Shown: positions 53,797 through 62,652, numbered from the stretch's first letter. The stretch is 64,000 nucleotides of DNA from Lachnospiraceae bacterium (GCA_910576545.1 CAJTKM010000014.1:17621-81620); one strand, 5' to 3'. The notes: generated from the letters alone by a model not told the origin. Made by a program: numbers and translations.

Positions 53797-55221
53797 TTAT
53801 ACAAATCCGCGCACAAACGCCGCAACCGTCCGGTAATCCACCGCGAGGTTGATATTCTGCCCGCTGTCAAATCCCGCTGTACTGATGCCGATAATCTCAC
53901 CCTGCATATTCAACACCGCCCCGCCGGAACTGCCGCTGGAAATCGGTGCAGTAAATTGTATCATATCCACATCGCCTATCGTACGAAAGCCGGAAATAAT
54001 CCCATCCGAAACGGAGTTGAACAGCCCCAGCGGGCTTCCGATTGCCACAACCTTCTGTCCCCGTACAAGCGGTTTATCTCCTTTATAAAGCGGAATCGGA
54101 TTCAGCATTTTATCAATACGGAGAATCGCCAAATCCTGAAAATGATTATATTTAATCAGTTCGTCCGATTCATATATGGTTTCGTCGTCCTCAATCCGCA
54201 CAGAATAAGATACGCCCTTTCCCGCAACATGGTGGTTTGTCAGTATGTATCCGCCTTTCCCAATCATAATGCCCGAGCCTGTGCAGACAACCTCCCCTTC
54301 CGGGTCATGCACAGCAATCATCACAACGGAAGACGCAAGCCGCGCCAGTTCTTCAAACTCCAATTCCCTGCGTTCCGGTACTCTGCCGGTATTTTCCTGA
54401 CTGGATGCGGCAGGACGTTCCACATCTGCCTCGCTCCGCCTTGTTTTTCTGTCTGTGCGTTCTATGCTGACCGCCTTTGTCGTCCCGCAGCTTGCCGCCT
54501 GAGGCCGTTCCCTAACCTCTGCCCACTCATGGGTATAGGGCGGAATTTCCAGATCCTTCGTTTCTCCTAGTGTTACAGCCGCAGAAAGCCCTTTCAGCTC
54601 CTCCGCAAGCACAATATCTCTGGCAGGCAGAAGCATCATCACATCTACCCCTAAAAGCGTCAGAAAATAACAAAAAAGATATTCCTGTAATTTTGCCGTT
54701 CCCGAATATACAAACTTTCGGTTCGTCTTTTCGTCCCAGCCATGCAGAAAGGATCCCATCAGGTTCTCCGTCCAAAACAGCATTTTGGTCAGGAAATTCC
54801 GTTCCATTGTTTCACTGGCGGCAGGCGTAAATGTTCGAAAGAGTTCGCATGCCTCCGAAAGCCCTTTGGAAAGCACAGCACGGAAAACACTGCCCGCTTT
54901 CGCTCCCTCCAAAGGGACGCCATTCTCCTGCTCCTTCCGCCATTCCTCGAACAGAGAAATATATTTCCCTGCCTGTTCAGGGGTCTGCAACTTCGGCAGT
55001 TCCCGCAGCCGCAAATAATGCCCCTGTCCGCACTCCTGTTTTTCCTTCCAAAGTCTGTCCATTTCCTGAATTTCCGTCAGGTAATTCGCTCCACAGCCAA
55101 TGCACCTTATAAAATAGACATCGCGGCAGTTTGCTCTGTATCCGCCTTTTATACTGGAAAAAGACGAAATCGACGTTATTGACATAACGTTCCGCCTTGT
55201 TTGAAATCCACTTTTGTCCAT
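53797..55221 (-). CDS. Trypsin-like (HtrA-type) protease with a YceG-like N-terminal region
   Basis: 474 residues from the ATG at 55221 (AGGGGGA). The C-terminal protease domain (about 290-474) has His331 (LTNHHVAGKG), Asp363 (FQDLAILR) and Ser432 (SGSSGGAV), so it is catalytically complete. There is no PDZ domain and no membrane helix. The N-terminal 220 residues have a CIGC pair (40/43) and a region (about 142-201) matching YceG residues about 128-187. The middle is a charged linker. It is the first gene of the Ter-type set, suggesting a cytoplasmic sensor protease. Confidence 0.85.
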   Translation of the reverse strand: MDKSGFQTRRNVMSITSISSFSSIKGGYRANCRDVYFIRCIGCGANYLTEIQEMDRLWKEKQECGQGHYLRLRELPKLQTPEQAGKYISLFEEWRKEQENGVPLEGAKAGSVFRAVLSKGLSEACELFRTFTPAASETMERNFLTKMLFWTENLMGSFLHGWDEKTNRKFVYSGTAKLQEYLFCYFLTLLGVDVMMLLPARDIVLAEELKGLSAAVTLGETKDLEIPPYTHEWAEVRERPQAASCGTTKAVSIERTDRKTRRSEADVERPAASSQENTGRVPERRELEFEELARLASSVVMIAVHDPEGEVVCTGSGIMIGKGGYILTNHHVAGKGVSYSVRIEDDETIYESDELIKYNHFQDLAILRIDKMLNPIPLYKGDKPLVRGQKVVAIGSPLGLFNSVSDGIISGFRTIGDVDMIQFTAPISSGSSGGAVLNMQGEIIGISTAGFDSGQNINLAVDYRTVAAFVRGFV

Positions 55222-55261
55222 ATGCGTTCCCCCTGTCTGAAAGCCTCCGTTCTTTGTGAAT

Positions 55262-55270
55262 ATTATACCA
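55262..55270 (-). promoter_or_regulatory. Extended -10 promoter upstream of the Ter set
   Basis: On the minus strand TGG-TATAAT, about 40 bp before the ATG at 55221; the -35 box is weak. Confidence 0.5.
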
Positions 55271-55360
55271 CTTATTTCCCAAAATGCACCTGATTTTCTA
55301 CATAAACAGACATTTTTTTCTATGAAATGCACAATCAACAACCTGTTTTGCAGAACCAGA

Positions 55361-55395
55361 AAAAGACGTTTCCCATGGCCAGGAAAACGCCTTTT
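55361..55395 (-). terminator. ftsZ terminator
   Basis: On the minus strand GGCGTTTTCC pairs with GGGAAACGTC (two G-U pairs), followed by TTTTT. Confidence 0.7.
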
Positions 55396-55413
55396 CAGCC
55401 CTTATGTACTTTT

Positions 55414-56568
55414 TTAGAATTTCTTTCTTGTCAGGAAATCAGGGATTTTGATTTCAGATTCAAAATCATCTAAATCTGCAAATCTTCTGGCTGGACGGGC
55501 CTCACCCTCCGGCTCTTTCGCCGGTTCTGCCGCCGCTCGTTCCGGAGCAGCAGTCTTTGCAGCTGCCGCCGCATCCTGTCTGGGGCTCTTCTGCTCAGGC
55601 GCAGCCTGCGGCATTTCGCCCTCCAATCCTGTCGCAATGACTGTAACAACAACCTCGTCCTGAAGGTCATCATTGATTGTCGTACCAAAAATGATCTCCG
55701 CCTCAGGGTCGATTGCCTCACGAATCAGGTCAGCAGCCTCCTCTGTTTCCATCAGGCCAAGATTGGAATCGCCGCTGAAATTAATCAGCACGCTTCTCGC
55801 GCCTTCAATCGTCGTTTCCAGCAGAGGGCTCTGGATTGCCATTTTCGCCGCAACCTCTGCTTTATTTTCCCCGCTTGCATGGCCGATGCCCATATGCGCA
55901 ATACCTTTATTTGCCATAACGGTACGCACGTCAGCAAAGTCCAAATTGATTACGCCGGGCTTGGAAATCAAATCCGCAATGCCCTGTACGCCCTGCCGCA
56001 GGATTTCGTCCGCCTTGCGGAACGCTTCTGTCAGTGTTGTTTTTTTGTCAATGATGCTCAAAAGACGCTGGTTCGGAATAATAACGAGCGTATCCACACT
56101 TTTCTTCAGTTCCGAAATGCCTCTTTCCGCATTCATCATTCTCTTTTTGCCCTCAAAATTGAAAGGCTTTGTCACCACACCAACCGTCAGGATTCCTAGT
56201 TCCTTGGAAATCGCGGCGATTCTCGGCGCAGCGCCAGTACCCGTACCGCCGCCCATACCGGCAGTAATGAACACCATATCCGAGCCGCGCAAAGCCTGCG
56301 CAATCTCGTCCTGTGTTTCTTCTACAGATTTTTCGCCAATATCAGGGTTGCCGCCTGCGCCAAGACCCTTTGTCAGCTTTTCACCTATCTGTATCTTTGT
56401 CGTAGGCTTTGACTTTGCAAGAGCTTGTCCATCTGTATTGATAGAAATAAAATCCACGCCGTCCAAGCCATCTTCAATCATTCTGTCAACAGCGTTGTTG
56501 CCACCGCCGCCAACGCCGATTACTTTTATCTGTGCCATATTGCTCATTGGGATATCGAATTCGAGCAA
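55414..56568 (-). CDS. ftsZ: Cell division protein FtsZ
   Basis: 384 residues, the tubulin-like GTPase that makes the division ring. The N-terminus [17 protein letters not shown], the tubulin signature [10 protein letters not shown], the synergy loop [11 protein letters not shown] and the C-terminal tail ending [10 protein letters not shown] (binding FtsA/SepF) are present, with a low-complexity Ala/Glu/Pro linker in between. The start is the TTG at 56568 with AGGAGG. A Tn916-like element lies upstream, so the native neighbour on that side is displaced. Confidence 0.97.
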   Translation of the reverse strand: MLEFDIPMSNMAQIKVIGVGGGGNNAVDRMIEDGLDGVDFISINTDGQALAKSKPTTKIQIGEKLTKGLGAGGNPDIGEKSVEETQDEIAQALRGSDMVFITAGMGGGTGTGAAPRIAAISKELGILTVGVVTKPFNFEGKKRMMNAERGISELKKSVDTLVIIPNQRLLSIIDKKTTLTEAFRKADEILRQGVQGIADLISKPGVINLDFADVRTVMANKGIAHMGIGHASGENKAEVAAKMAIQSPLLETTIEGARSVLINFSGDSNLGLMETEEAADLIREAIDPEAEIIFGTTINDDLQDEVVVTVIATGLEGEMPQAAPEQKSPRQDAAAAAKTAAPERAAAEPAKEPEGEARPARRFADLDDFESEIKIPDFLTRKKF

Positions 56569-56776
56569 AACAATCCCCTCCTAAGTAATGCCATATGCTT
56601 AATCATATTCATTATACACGAAAGAAAAGCCAATTACCAGAAAAAAAAGAGGTTTTATAAACTTTTTTCGCATTTATTTTCAGTCTGTTTCTATCATAAA
56701 CTTTTTTTCAGTTTTATTCAATAAGAAAATGTATATTTTTATAAAAAAATTTATGGTGAATTTAGATTATCTCTTT

Positions 56777-56853
56777 AGAAGTTCTTATATGTCGGTATAG
56801 CCCGTATTTTCGGGCTTTCCCGGCATTTTAGATATGGGGAGAAGTTCTTATAT
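56777..56853. repeat. Two 14-bp direct repeats at the element end
   Basis: AGAAGTTCTTATAT at 56777-56790 and at 56840-56853, separated by a GC-hairpin containing CCCG/CGGG. Probably end structures of the element. Confidence 0.6.
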
Positions 56854-56885
56854 ACCCTCATAACCTCTTAGGTTTTCCCTCTCAA

Positions 56886-56908
56886 TGGTAGTAAAAGAAG
56901 TAGTAAAT
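56886..56908. promoter_or_regulatory. Int arm-type (DR-2-like) sites
   Basis: GGTAGTAAAA (56887-56896) and AAGTAGTAAAT (56898-56908). The second matches the AGTAGTAAAT core bound by the N-terminal domain of Tn916 Int. They lie next to the int stop codon, near the element end. Confidence 0.6.
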
Positions 56909-56918
56909 CCGTCTGCGG

Positions 56919-58112
56919 CTATGCAATCAGCCGTTCCATTTCAGCCTTTGCGGAAGCGAATGTAGCGTGTGCGTAGTAGTTCAGCGTCATGGTGATGTTA
57001 GAGTGTCCCATGATGTACTGTAACGCTTTCGGGTTCATTCCGGCATTAGCTAAGTTGGTACAAAATGTATGGCGTAGGGTGTGGGGTGTCATTACTTTGG
57101 GTAAGGCTTCCTCATGGGTCTTGTTGTACTTCTTTGCAAGCCCCCGAAACATGGTAGCATAATTCACATTCGTTTTCGGGCAACCGTCCCGGTTGAGGAA
57201 AAGGAAATTGCTGTAACCGTCAATGGTGATCTGCTTCGTTCCTTTGCGGTTCTCCAACACGCGCCCCAACGCTTCATACACTTTTTCACTCATTGGAATT
57301 TGCCTGATACCGCTCTGCGTTTTGGGCTTCTCTATGTAGTAGCCTGTTTCTGCGCTCCGTAAAAGCTGGTGGTCTACATTGATTATCCTGTTTTCAAAAT
57401 CAAGGTCGGTTTCAGTCAATCCGCAGAGTTCGGAAATCCTAAGCCCTGTCCCCAGCAGTATGATAACCTCGTCACGGTATTTCTGATAGACGCTATCACT
57501 TTGCATAAAGGATAAAAGGCTTTCTTCCTGTTCTGCTGTGAGGGGTACTTTCGGCTCTGTGTCGTCCTCAATCACTGTGTTTAGCTGGAAGTCAAAGGGG
57601 TTCTTCCTTATACAATCGTCCTGTATCGCCGTATAGAACGCGGCTTTTAAGGAACGCTTGTCGTTGCTTATGGTTTTATAGGATATTCCCTTTTCTTTCA
57701 TGCGCAACGCCCATTCTTTCGCGTCGGACAGCTTCACACTGTCAATGGAGCAGGAACCAAGTTTATCCGCTTCCAGCAGCTTCATCAGCCGTTCGCGCCC
57801 CTTTGTGGTGTTATGCCTTACGTTCCCCCGGTGGCGGTTCTGCTTCGCGTAAAGCTCGCAGACGGTCATTTTCTTACCGATTGTGTCTATCCCGTCGTCA
57901 AGGTCTTTCTGTATCTCTTTTTCCTTTTCTCTAAGGGATATGTCGTCACGTTTCCCGGCAGGGGTCTTGTCCGTAGGTACTAACTTCCAAGCATAGACAA
58001 ATTGCACTTTACCAAAAGTATCGGTATATTTGTAAGCATATCTCCCGTCTTTTCTCTGGCTCTCTCCCGAACGCAAAATGCGGTTTTTATTATCACGTCT
58101 TTTTTCCGACAT
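56919..58112 (-). CDS. int: Tn916-family integrase (tyrosine recombinase)
   Basis: 397 residues from the ATG at 58112. The start MSEKRRDNKNRILRSGESQRKDGRY follows Tn916 Int closely. The N-terminal arm-binding domain is followed by the core-binding and catalytic domains with TGLRISEL (Arg), the RHTF box in TPHTLRHTFC, GHSNI and Tyr in MTLNYYAH. It recombines the element ends with target DNA after excision. xis ends 89 bp upstream, the normal order. Confidence 0.95.
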   Translation of the reverse strand: MSEKRRDNKNRILRSGESQRKDGRYAYKYTDTFGKVQFVYAWKLVPTDKTPAGKRDDISLREKEKEIQKDLDDGIDTIGKKMTVCELYAKQNRHRGNVRHNTTKGRERLMKLLEADKLGSCSIDSVKLSDAKEWALRMKEKGISYKTISNDKRSLKAAFYTAIQDDCIRKNPFDFQLNTVIEDDTEPKVPLTAEQEESLLSFMQSDSVYQKYRDEVIILLGTGLRISELCGLTETDLDFENRIINVDHQLLRSAETGYYIEKPKTQSGIRQIPMSEKVYEALGRVLENRKGTKQITIDGYSNFLFLNRDGCPKTNVNYATMFRGLAKKYNKTHEEALPKVMTPHTLRHTFCTNLANAGMNPKALQYIMGHSNITMTLNYYAHATFASAKAEMERLIA

Positions 58113-58201
58113 TGTTTTTGCTCCTTTCCGTGTCGGAAAGAGCCTTGATATGCCTACATTTATTATAGCATATTCAAGGCTCTTTTTCACTATCTTTTTC
58201 G

Positions 58202-58405
58202 CTAAATCGCGTCCAGTGTGTCAATGATTTTTTCAAACTGTTTCCTCTTGATCTGAATACGGTTGCCGTTCAAGATCACCCAGCCCGCCGTGGGGTTTTC
58301 CTCTGCAAGTTTCCGCAGCTTGTTTTCCCCAATGCGGAAATATTTTGACGCTTCCTCAATGGTAAGCGTGTACTTTTCCCAAATAGGCACATCAGCATTG
58401 TTCAT
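58202..58405 (-). CDS. xis: Excisionase Xis, Tn916 type
   Basis: 67 residues, the same length as Tn916 Xis. It is nearly identical in pattern: IPIWE-like start, [20 protein letters not shown], and the end [18 protein letters not shown]. It is a winged-helix protein that binds the element ends and directs Int to excision. ATG at 58405 follows AAGGGGGA. Confidence 0.95.
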   Translation of the reverse strand: MNNADVPIWEKYTLTIEEASKYFRIGENKLRKLAEENPTAGWVILNGNRIQIKRKQFEKIIDTLDAI

Positions 58406-58844
58406 TCTATAAATCCCCCTTTCAAAAATGGGTAAATGGTTAATGGTGAAAAAGGGGCTGTGATCGGACGGTTAATAGCGTAACCTCACGGGAGTTTCAC
58501 CCCTGCATGGTTCTCATGCAGCCCTACCCATTGCCTGCGACGCTTTTAACGCTCGGACTGTGGCGGTAAGGGAGTATCATTATATATTCTGCGCTGTCGT
58601 CGCCCGCAAGCTGCTAAACTTGCTCCCCGGCGCGGTGCTGGTCGCTCGGCTATCCCGGCGGGGAAAAGAAAACCCCGCCGGGATAGCGTCATGGCGCACC
58701 CGTCGTATGGCTCGGCGCAAAAGGGACGTATCCGATCTGCCCTATGCTGCGTCGCCGTTATCTTGCGCCGCTTTCTTTTTCAAGGTTCAAAAAAGTCTGA
58801 TGTGCCGCACCTACGGAAAGGGGAACATAGGCAGCGGCTTTACA
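58406..58844. other. 439-bp gene-free spacer between xis and the orf8-like gene
   Basis: No gene is accepted. It has a CTGCATG/CATGCAG hairpin (58514-58532) and a strong stem (separate entry). In Tn916 this place holds orf10; nothing similar is left. Confidence 0.5.
58650..58686. repeat. Perfect 14-bp stem with A-rich loop
   Basis: CTATCCCGGCGGGG (58650-58663), AAAAGAAAA, CCCCGCCGGGATAG (58673-58686). Confidence 0.75.
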
Positions 58845-59096
58845 TCAAAACTGGAAGTCCAAGACAGCCCGCATCAGCCTTGACCGCAGACGGTCGCGTA
58901 TGTCCTCGTCAATTCCGAAATATGTATTTCCGCGTTCATCACGGTATTTTCGGACAGACAAAGCGGCAATCTGTGCGTCGTAGTTCTGTAACACAATTTT
59001 CATTGCGTCCGGGTCGCCTTTGGTTGCGGCAACAATTACCGGGTAAGGTAACAAGCCGCGCTCGTCAAAATCGCTGTCAAATTTCTTCGTCGTCAT
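58845..59096 (-). CDS. Tn916 Orf8-like protein
   Basis: 83 residues: LLPYPVIVAATKGDPDAMKIVLQNYDAQI, then the middle and end IDEDIRDRLRSRLMRAVLDFQ. This matches the helix-turn-helix-type Orf8 of Tn916, thought to take part in regulation of conjugation genes. Its start overlaps the sigma-like gene by 20 bp, so it is translationally coupled. Confidence 0.88.
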   Translation of the reverse strand: MTTKKFDSDFDERGLLPYPVIVAATKGDPDAMKIVLQNYDAQIAALSVRKYRDERGNTYFGIDEDIRDRLRSRLMRAVLDFQF

Positions 59097-59520
59097 AAGC
59101 GCGTTCCTCCAAATAGCGTTTTAGCAGTTCAAAAGAGCTTGTCCTGCGATACTGTACTGTGCTTCTTGAAATATTGAGGAGCTTTGCAATATCGTTATCA
59201 GTCATACCCTCAAAATAGTACAGCAGGACGGCGTTACGTTTTTCTTCCGGCAAAGTGCGGAGTGCTTCGGCTAACAGCTTCGGCGTAATTCTTTTACCCG
59301 CCACGCAGATAGAATTGTCAGTGTATTCCTTGACAAAATAGCGGTCAACGGTATAAAGCTGGCTTTCTTCCTGCGGGGAAAGGCTGGATAACGTAACTTC
59401 ACGCAGTTGGTGTCGTCTTACGTCGCGGTGGGCGTTGCTGGCTTCACACTTAATGGCTTTCTTGCAAAAGCTATTAAAAGCGCAGCGGATTTCCCATTCG
59501 GTACGATTAGGCTCATTCAT
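59077..59520 (-). CDS. Sigma-like factor, Tn916 Orf7 type
   Basis: 147 residues from the ATG at 59520 (site AGGAGGTG). The C-terminal region 4-like part, LRTLPEEKRNAVLLYYFEGMTDNDIAKLLNISRSTV, matches Tn916 Orf7. In Tn916 it acts in a positive loop that drives transcription of xis-int and transfer genes. The N-terminal extension is longer than in other copies and carries Cys residues. Confidence 0.9.
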   Translation of the reverse strand: MNEPNRTEWEIRCAFNSFCKKAIKCEASNAHRDVRRHQLREVTLSSLSPQEESQLYTVDRYFVKEYTDNSICVAGKRITPKLLAEALRTLPEEKRNAVLLYYFEGMTDNDIAKLLNISRSTVQYRRTSSFELLKRYLEERAYDDEEI

Positions 59521-59921
59521 GTTCTCACCTCCTTTCGCAGCCGCGAAAGCGGGTGATTTTTTATGACTTCCCCTTTCAGTACCCACACCACCGCTTTTTG
59601 AGAGTTGCCAAATGAAAACGGCAAACTTTTTTGTCGAAATTTTCAAAAAGTGCGTCTTAAAAAGCGCAAAAAAAAACCGACTGCATAATGCAATCGGGTA
59701 AAGAGGAATTATTAACGCTTATATTGTGATGTGTGAAGGTAAAACCGTAGGCAAAAATGTTTTCTACGCTGGAGAAGATTTTTTTAATTGTTCACCATAA
59801 GGCGATAGCCATAAAAGCATAAAAAAGAACATGGCGATATTTCTCCAATACCGCCATATCCTCAAAAAAGGTAACTTTAATAAGCTCCATTACTTGAAAA
59901 GAAAACAGCGGCATAATTTTC
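59521..59921. other. Spacer between the sigma-like gene and the cassette
   Basis: No gene. It holds a CCGACTGCAT/ATGCAATCGG hairpin (about 59679-59698) and the MATE terminator at 59821-59857. Confidence 0.5.
59821..59857 (-). terminator. Terminator of the cassette MATE gene
   Basis: On the minus strand ATGGCGGTATT pairs with AATATCGCCAT (one mismatch) followed by GTTCTTTTTT. Confidence 0.75.
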
Positions 59922-61247
59922 TTATGAAATGGTTGTTTTCCTTTTCAGTTGAAGCATAGAAAAAAGCATTGCTGCGATAGCTGCGCAAATATGACTAATC
60001 AATACAGCTATCCATATCCCGTTAAGCCTAAGTCCTAAATATGAAAAAAGATAAGCTAAAGGCATACGGACAATAATGTAATAAAAAATCATTAGGAGCA
60101 TACTTTTAGAGGGCTGCCCCAAACCGTTTAGCATACCGAGGAAGCAATTTGTTATGGTGTTCAATATGTAACCTATCCCCACGATCAGAAAATAACCGCT
60201 TACGATTGACGCTACATCAGAACTTCTTACAAATAGCATGGAAAGGTATTTTGAGCTGGAAACGATAATTGCAGAGAGCAGAAACAGAAATAGACTGCCA
60301 TATTTCAAAGCACATTTCAGATAGTCTTTTACCCTGTCCGTCCTCTTTCCACCTACACATTGCCCGATAATTGTTGTTAGAACCATATTTAATGCCATTG
60401 CCGGATAAAATAATATGGTTTCCAGTTTTCCAGTAATTCCATAAGCCGCTATTGCTGTGATACTGTAAGAGCTGATAAGGGCAGTTAAAAAAGTAGTGCT
60501 GATTGCGGGTATGCTTTGCTGGACTATTGCCGGGACAGCCTTTTGTATAAGCGGTAAAATGAAAGCCTTGTCAAACAGGTTAAGCCGCATATTAAACAGT
60601 CTTTTTTTCTTGAGATAGCAAATCATAAATGCCAAGCAAATACTTTGTGAAATTAAGGTCGCTATTGCAGCACCATGAAAACCAAAAAAATGAATAAAAA
60701 TAGGGTCAAGAACCGCATTGAGTATCGTTGATACCAGCATGGAAATCATTTGAAACATTGCATTTCCAAAACTTCTCAGGACAGCAGTAAAATATAAGAA
60801 TAAGTAAACAGCTAAATATCCCAAAAGATAAATTGATAAATAGTTATATGCCATTTCATAGGTTTCAGTAGGGGTATTCATAATTTGCAAAATAGCTGGC
60901 AGGGATAATTCAAAAATAGCTGTCAAAATCAAAGAAAAAATAATTGCAACAGCAAACGAGGTAGCAATCAGACTTTCAATCTTTTTATTATCTTTGGAGC
61001 CGATTGCTTGTGATAGCAGTATAGAAATACCGTTTGTTGCCCCCATAGCAACAGAGGTTAAAAGCAGGATTAGCGGAGTTGAATTTGTGAGTGCCGCATA
61101 AGCTGTTTCCCCTAAAAGGTTTCCAATCCATAAACTGTCTACAAGGTTATAAGCCATATTAAGAAACATAGCCGCAATCATTGGCAAAACCATTGCCATT
61201 AAACACTTTTTTGTATTTCCATTGATAAAATCAATTTTTCTTGTCAT
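59922..61247 (-). CDS. MATE-family efflux transporter of the cassette
   Basis: 441 residues with about 12 hydrophobic helices. The N-terminal IDFINGNTKKCLMAMVLPMIAAMFLNMAYNLVDSLWIG and the mid-protein NAVLDPIFIHFFG are typical. It exports drugs or toxic metabolites with Na+ or H+. The ATG at 61247 has AAAGGAC. An operator-like palindrome lies 16 bp before the start. The codon usage is A/T-richer than the flanking chromosome, in line with transfer. Confidence 0.92.
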   Translation of the reverse strand: MTRKIDFINGNTKKCLMAMVLPMIAAMFLNMAYNLVDSLWIGNLLGETAYAALTNSTPLILLLTSVAMGATNGISILLSQAIGSKDNKKIESLIATSFAVAIIFSLILTAIFELSLPAILQIMNTPTETYEMAYNYLSIYLLGYLAVYLFLYFTAVLRSFGNAMFQMISMLVSTILNAVLDPIFIHFFGFHGAAIATLISQSICLAFMICYLKKKRLFNMRLNLFDKAFILPLIQKAVPAIVQQSIPAISTTFLTALISSYSITAIAAYGITGKLETILFYPAMALNMVLTTIIGQCVGGKRTDRVKDYLKCALKYGSLFLFLLSAIIVSSSKYLSMLFVRSSDVASIVSGYFLIVGIGYILNTITNCFLGMLNGLGQPSKSMLLMIFYYIIVRMPLAYLFSYLGLRLNGIWIAVLISHICAAIAAMLFSMLQLKRKTTIS

Positions 61248-61262
61248 TGTTAAGTCCTTTCT

Positions 61263-61283
61263 AATGAATGAATATCATTCATT
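61263..61283. promoter_or_regulatory. TetR-type operator, copy 1 (MATE)
   Basis: AATGAATGA-ATA-TCATTCATT, a perfect 9-bp dyad directly after a TATATA -10-like box (61284-61289, minus strand). Confidence 0.75.
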
Positions 61284-61334
61284 TATATACTATTTTTTTG
61301 GCTGCCGATAAGGGCAGCCATAGATTTACAGCAG

Positions 61335-61949
61335 TTACCAAATAAAAGGAATTAGTCGCCATGTATGCGCACAATAATTATCAAAGTCGTTTCCGAAGCG
61401 TAGCCGCAAGGCTCTTTCCTCAATTTGTATTCTTATTCCGTAACATACAAAGCAAATAATCAAAACTAATACTGGGGCTATTGCAGAACGAAAACAAAAC
61501 GCTGTTCCTAACAGGCAAAGGATAGTTCCGACATAAGCCGGGTTGCGGATATAACGGTAAATTCCTGTTGTTACCAAGCCCTGTGTTGAATTTGTTTTCA
61601 CTGATAATGTAAAAGAGTGTTTTAATGTCCAAACTGCCCATGATCGCAATGTAGTTCCAAGTACCAGCAAAAACAAACCTAAATAGAAAAAGCAATGTGG
61701 GATAAGTATTTCTCCTATCAGTTCTGTTATATAGCCACATCTAAAAAATGTGCTTATTGAAAAGCTGCTCCAACAAGCAAAAATTACAAGAAGTAAAGTT
61801 CCGCAATCCTTGTTGGATATTTGAGGTTTCTTTATCCAGCCTTTGAAGTTATATAACCATATAACTATTTCTGCTATCATCATATAGGATATAGCATATA
61901 TAAAATGATAATACTCTTGCATATTTACAAAACAGGTAGGGTCATTCAT
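61335..61949 (-). CDS. Isoprenylcysteine methyltransferase/phospholipid methyltransferase-like membrane protein
   Basis: 204 residues with about five membrane helices. The C-terminal core is characteristic: GIYRYIRNPAYVGTIL, then IQIEERALRLRFGNDFDNYC. These bind SAM at the membrane and methylate lipids, isoprenyl-protein ends or small hydrophobic molecules. The ATG at 61949 has AAGGAGA. Operator-like sites occur on both sides. In the cassette it may modify the compound exported by the MATE protein or protect a membrane target. Confidence 0.82.
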   Translation of the reverse strand: MNDPTCFVNMQEYYHFIYAISYMMIAEIVIWLYNFKGWIKKPQISNKDCGTLLLVIFACWSSFSISTFFRCGYITELIGEILIPHCFFYLGLFLLVLGTTLRSWAVWTLKHSFTLSVKTNSTQGLVTTGIYRYIRNPAYVGTILCLLGTAFCFRSAIAPVLVLIICFVCYGIRIQIEERALRLRFGNDFDNYCAHTWRLIPFIW

Positions 61950-61963
61950 AAAATCTCCTTTCT

Positions 61964-61980
61964 TGAATGAGCTTCATTCA
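61964..61980. promoter_or_regulatory. TetR-type operator, copy 2 (ICMT-like gene)
   Basis: TGAATGA-GCT-TCATTCA, a 7-bp dyad 14 bp upstream of the start. Confidence 0.65.
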
Positions 61981-62025
61981 TTTAGATGTTTTTGAAATTC
62001 CCCTACTAAATAGCAGGGGATAATT

Positions 62026-62586
62026 TCAAAGTCTTAGAGCATAAATGAGAAAAGTGCGAATATTCTTCGCTTTTTCTTCTGTACTGGATTTCGTGTCTAA
62101 TAAAATCCCAAGTTGCCCGTACACGCAGAATTTAGCAGCGGCTTGAATATTATCAAGTTGAATTTCGCCGTTTTCCTGTGCCTTTTCCAGTAAATAGGTG
62201 ACAGGTTTTAGGAGCTTTTCGCAGACTTTCAATGCAAGCTGATCGTGAAACTTTTTGTTCTCTACAACATGAAGCACGTTGTAATAGTCTGTCCCCTCCG
62301 TTTCTACCATAATAGGCATAGTTTCAATAATTTCTTTTAAGGTCAGTTTTTCATTGCCTTTTGAAATAGTAAATTTACTTACTATCTCGTCTGCGTACTG
62401 TTCTATTGCACAGTCAAAAAGGGCTTCCTTTGAGGGAAAATAACGATAACATAGCCCTTGCGCTACGCCAATCTCTTTTGCAATATCGGCAATGGACGTT
62501 TTTTCATATCCCTTTTCATAAAATAGTCGCATAGCAGTATCTAATATTTCCTGCTTCCGTTCCTCTGGCTCTTTCGTAATACGCAT
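62026..62586 (-). CDS. TetR-family repressor of the cassette
   Basis: 186 residues from the ATG at 62586 (GGAGGTG). The N-terminal helix-turn-helix is clear (ILDTAMRLFYEKGYEKTSIADIAKEIGVAQGLCYRYFPSKEALF). The C-terminal ligand domain is helical and rich in charged residues, with a Cys-containing pocket region (VCEKLLKPVTYLLEK). It probably binds the AATGAATGA-type palindromes in the cassette. The ligand is unknown and may be the compound that is methylated and exported. Confidence 0.92.
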   Translation of the reverse strand: MRITKEPEERKQEILDTAMRLFYEKGYEKTSIADIAKEIGVAQGLCYRYFPSKEALFDCAIEQYADEIVSKFTISKGNEKLTLKEIIETMPIMVETEGTDYYNVLHVVENKKFHDQLALKVCEKLLKPVTYLLEKAQENGEIQLDNIQAAAKFCVYGQLGILLDTKSSTEEKAKNIRTFLIYALRL

Positions 62587-62630
62587 GACACACCTCCTTT
62601 CCCTATCATAGCATAGCAATGTAAAAAATC

Positions 62631-62652
62631 AATGAGTGAATACCAGTCAATA
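62631..62652. promoter_or_regulatory. Degenerate TetR-type site, copy 3 (before tetR)
   Basis: AATGAGTGA-ATA followed by a weakly matching right arm CCAGTCAAT. A half site only; it could allow weak autoregulation. Confidence 0.35.

Larger units (their letters stand above)
56569..56918. other. ftsZ upstream region and right end of the Tn916-like element
   Basis: An AT-rich stretch (56590-56760) carries ftsZ promoter DNA and the element junction, probably near TTTTTATAAAAAAATT at about 56734-56749. The rest (to 56918) belongs to the element: direct repeats and Int arm-type sites. The exact junction cannot be set. Confidence 0.5.

Noticed and set aside
58560..58883. 107-codon plus-strand frame between xis and the orf8-like gene
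   Set aside because: It spans a perfect hairpin and overlaps the orf8-like gene; the product is Arg-rich without family features.
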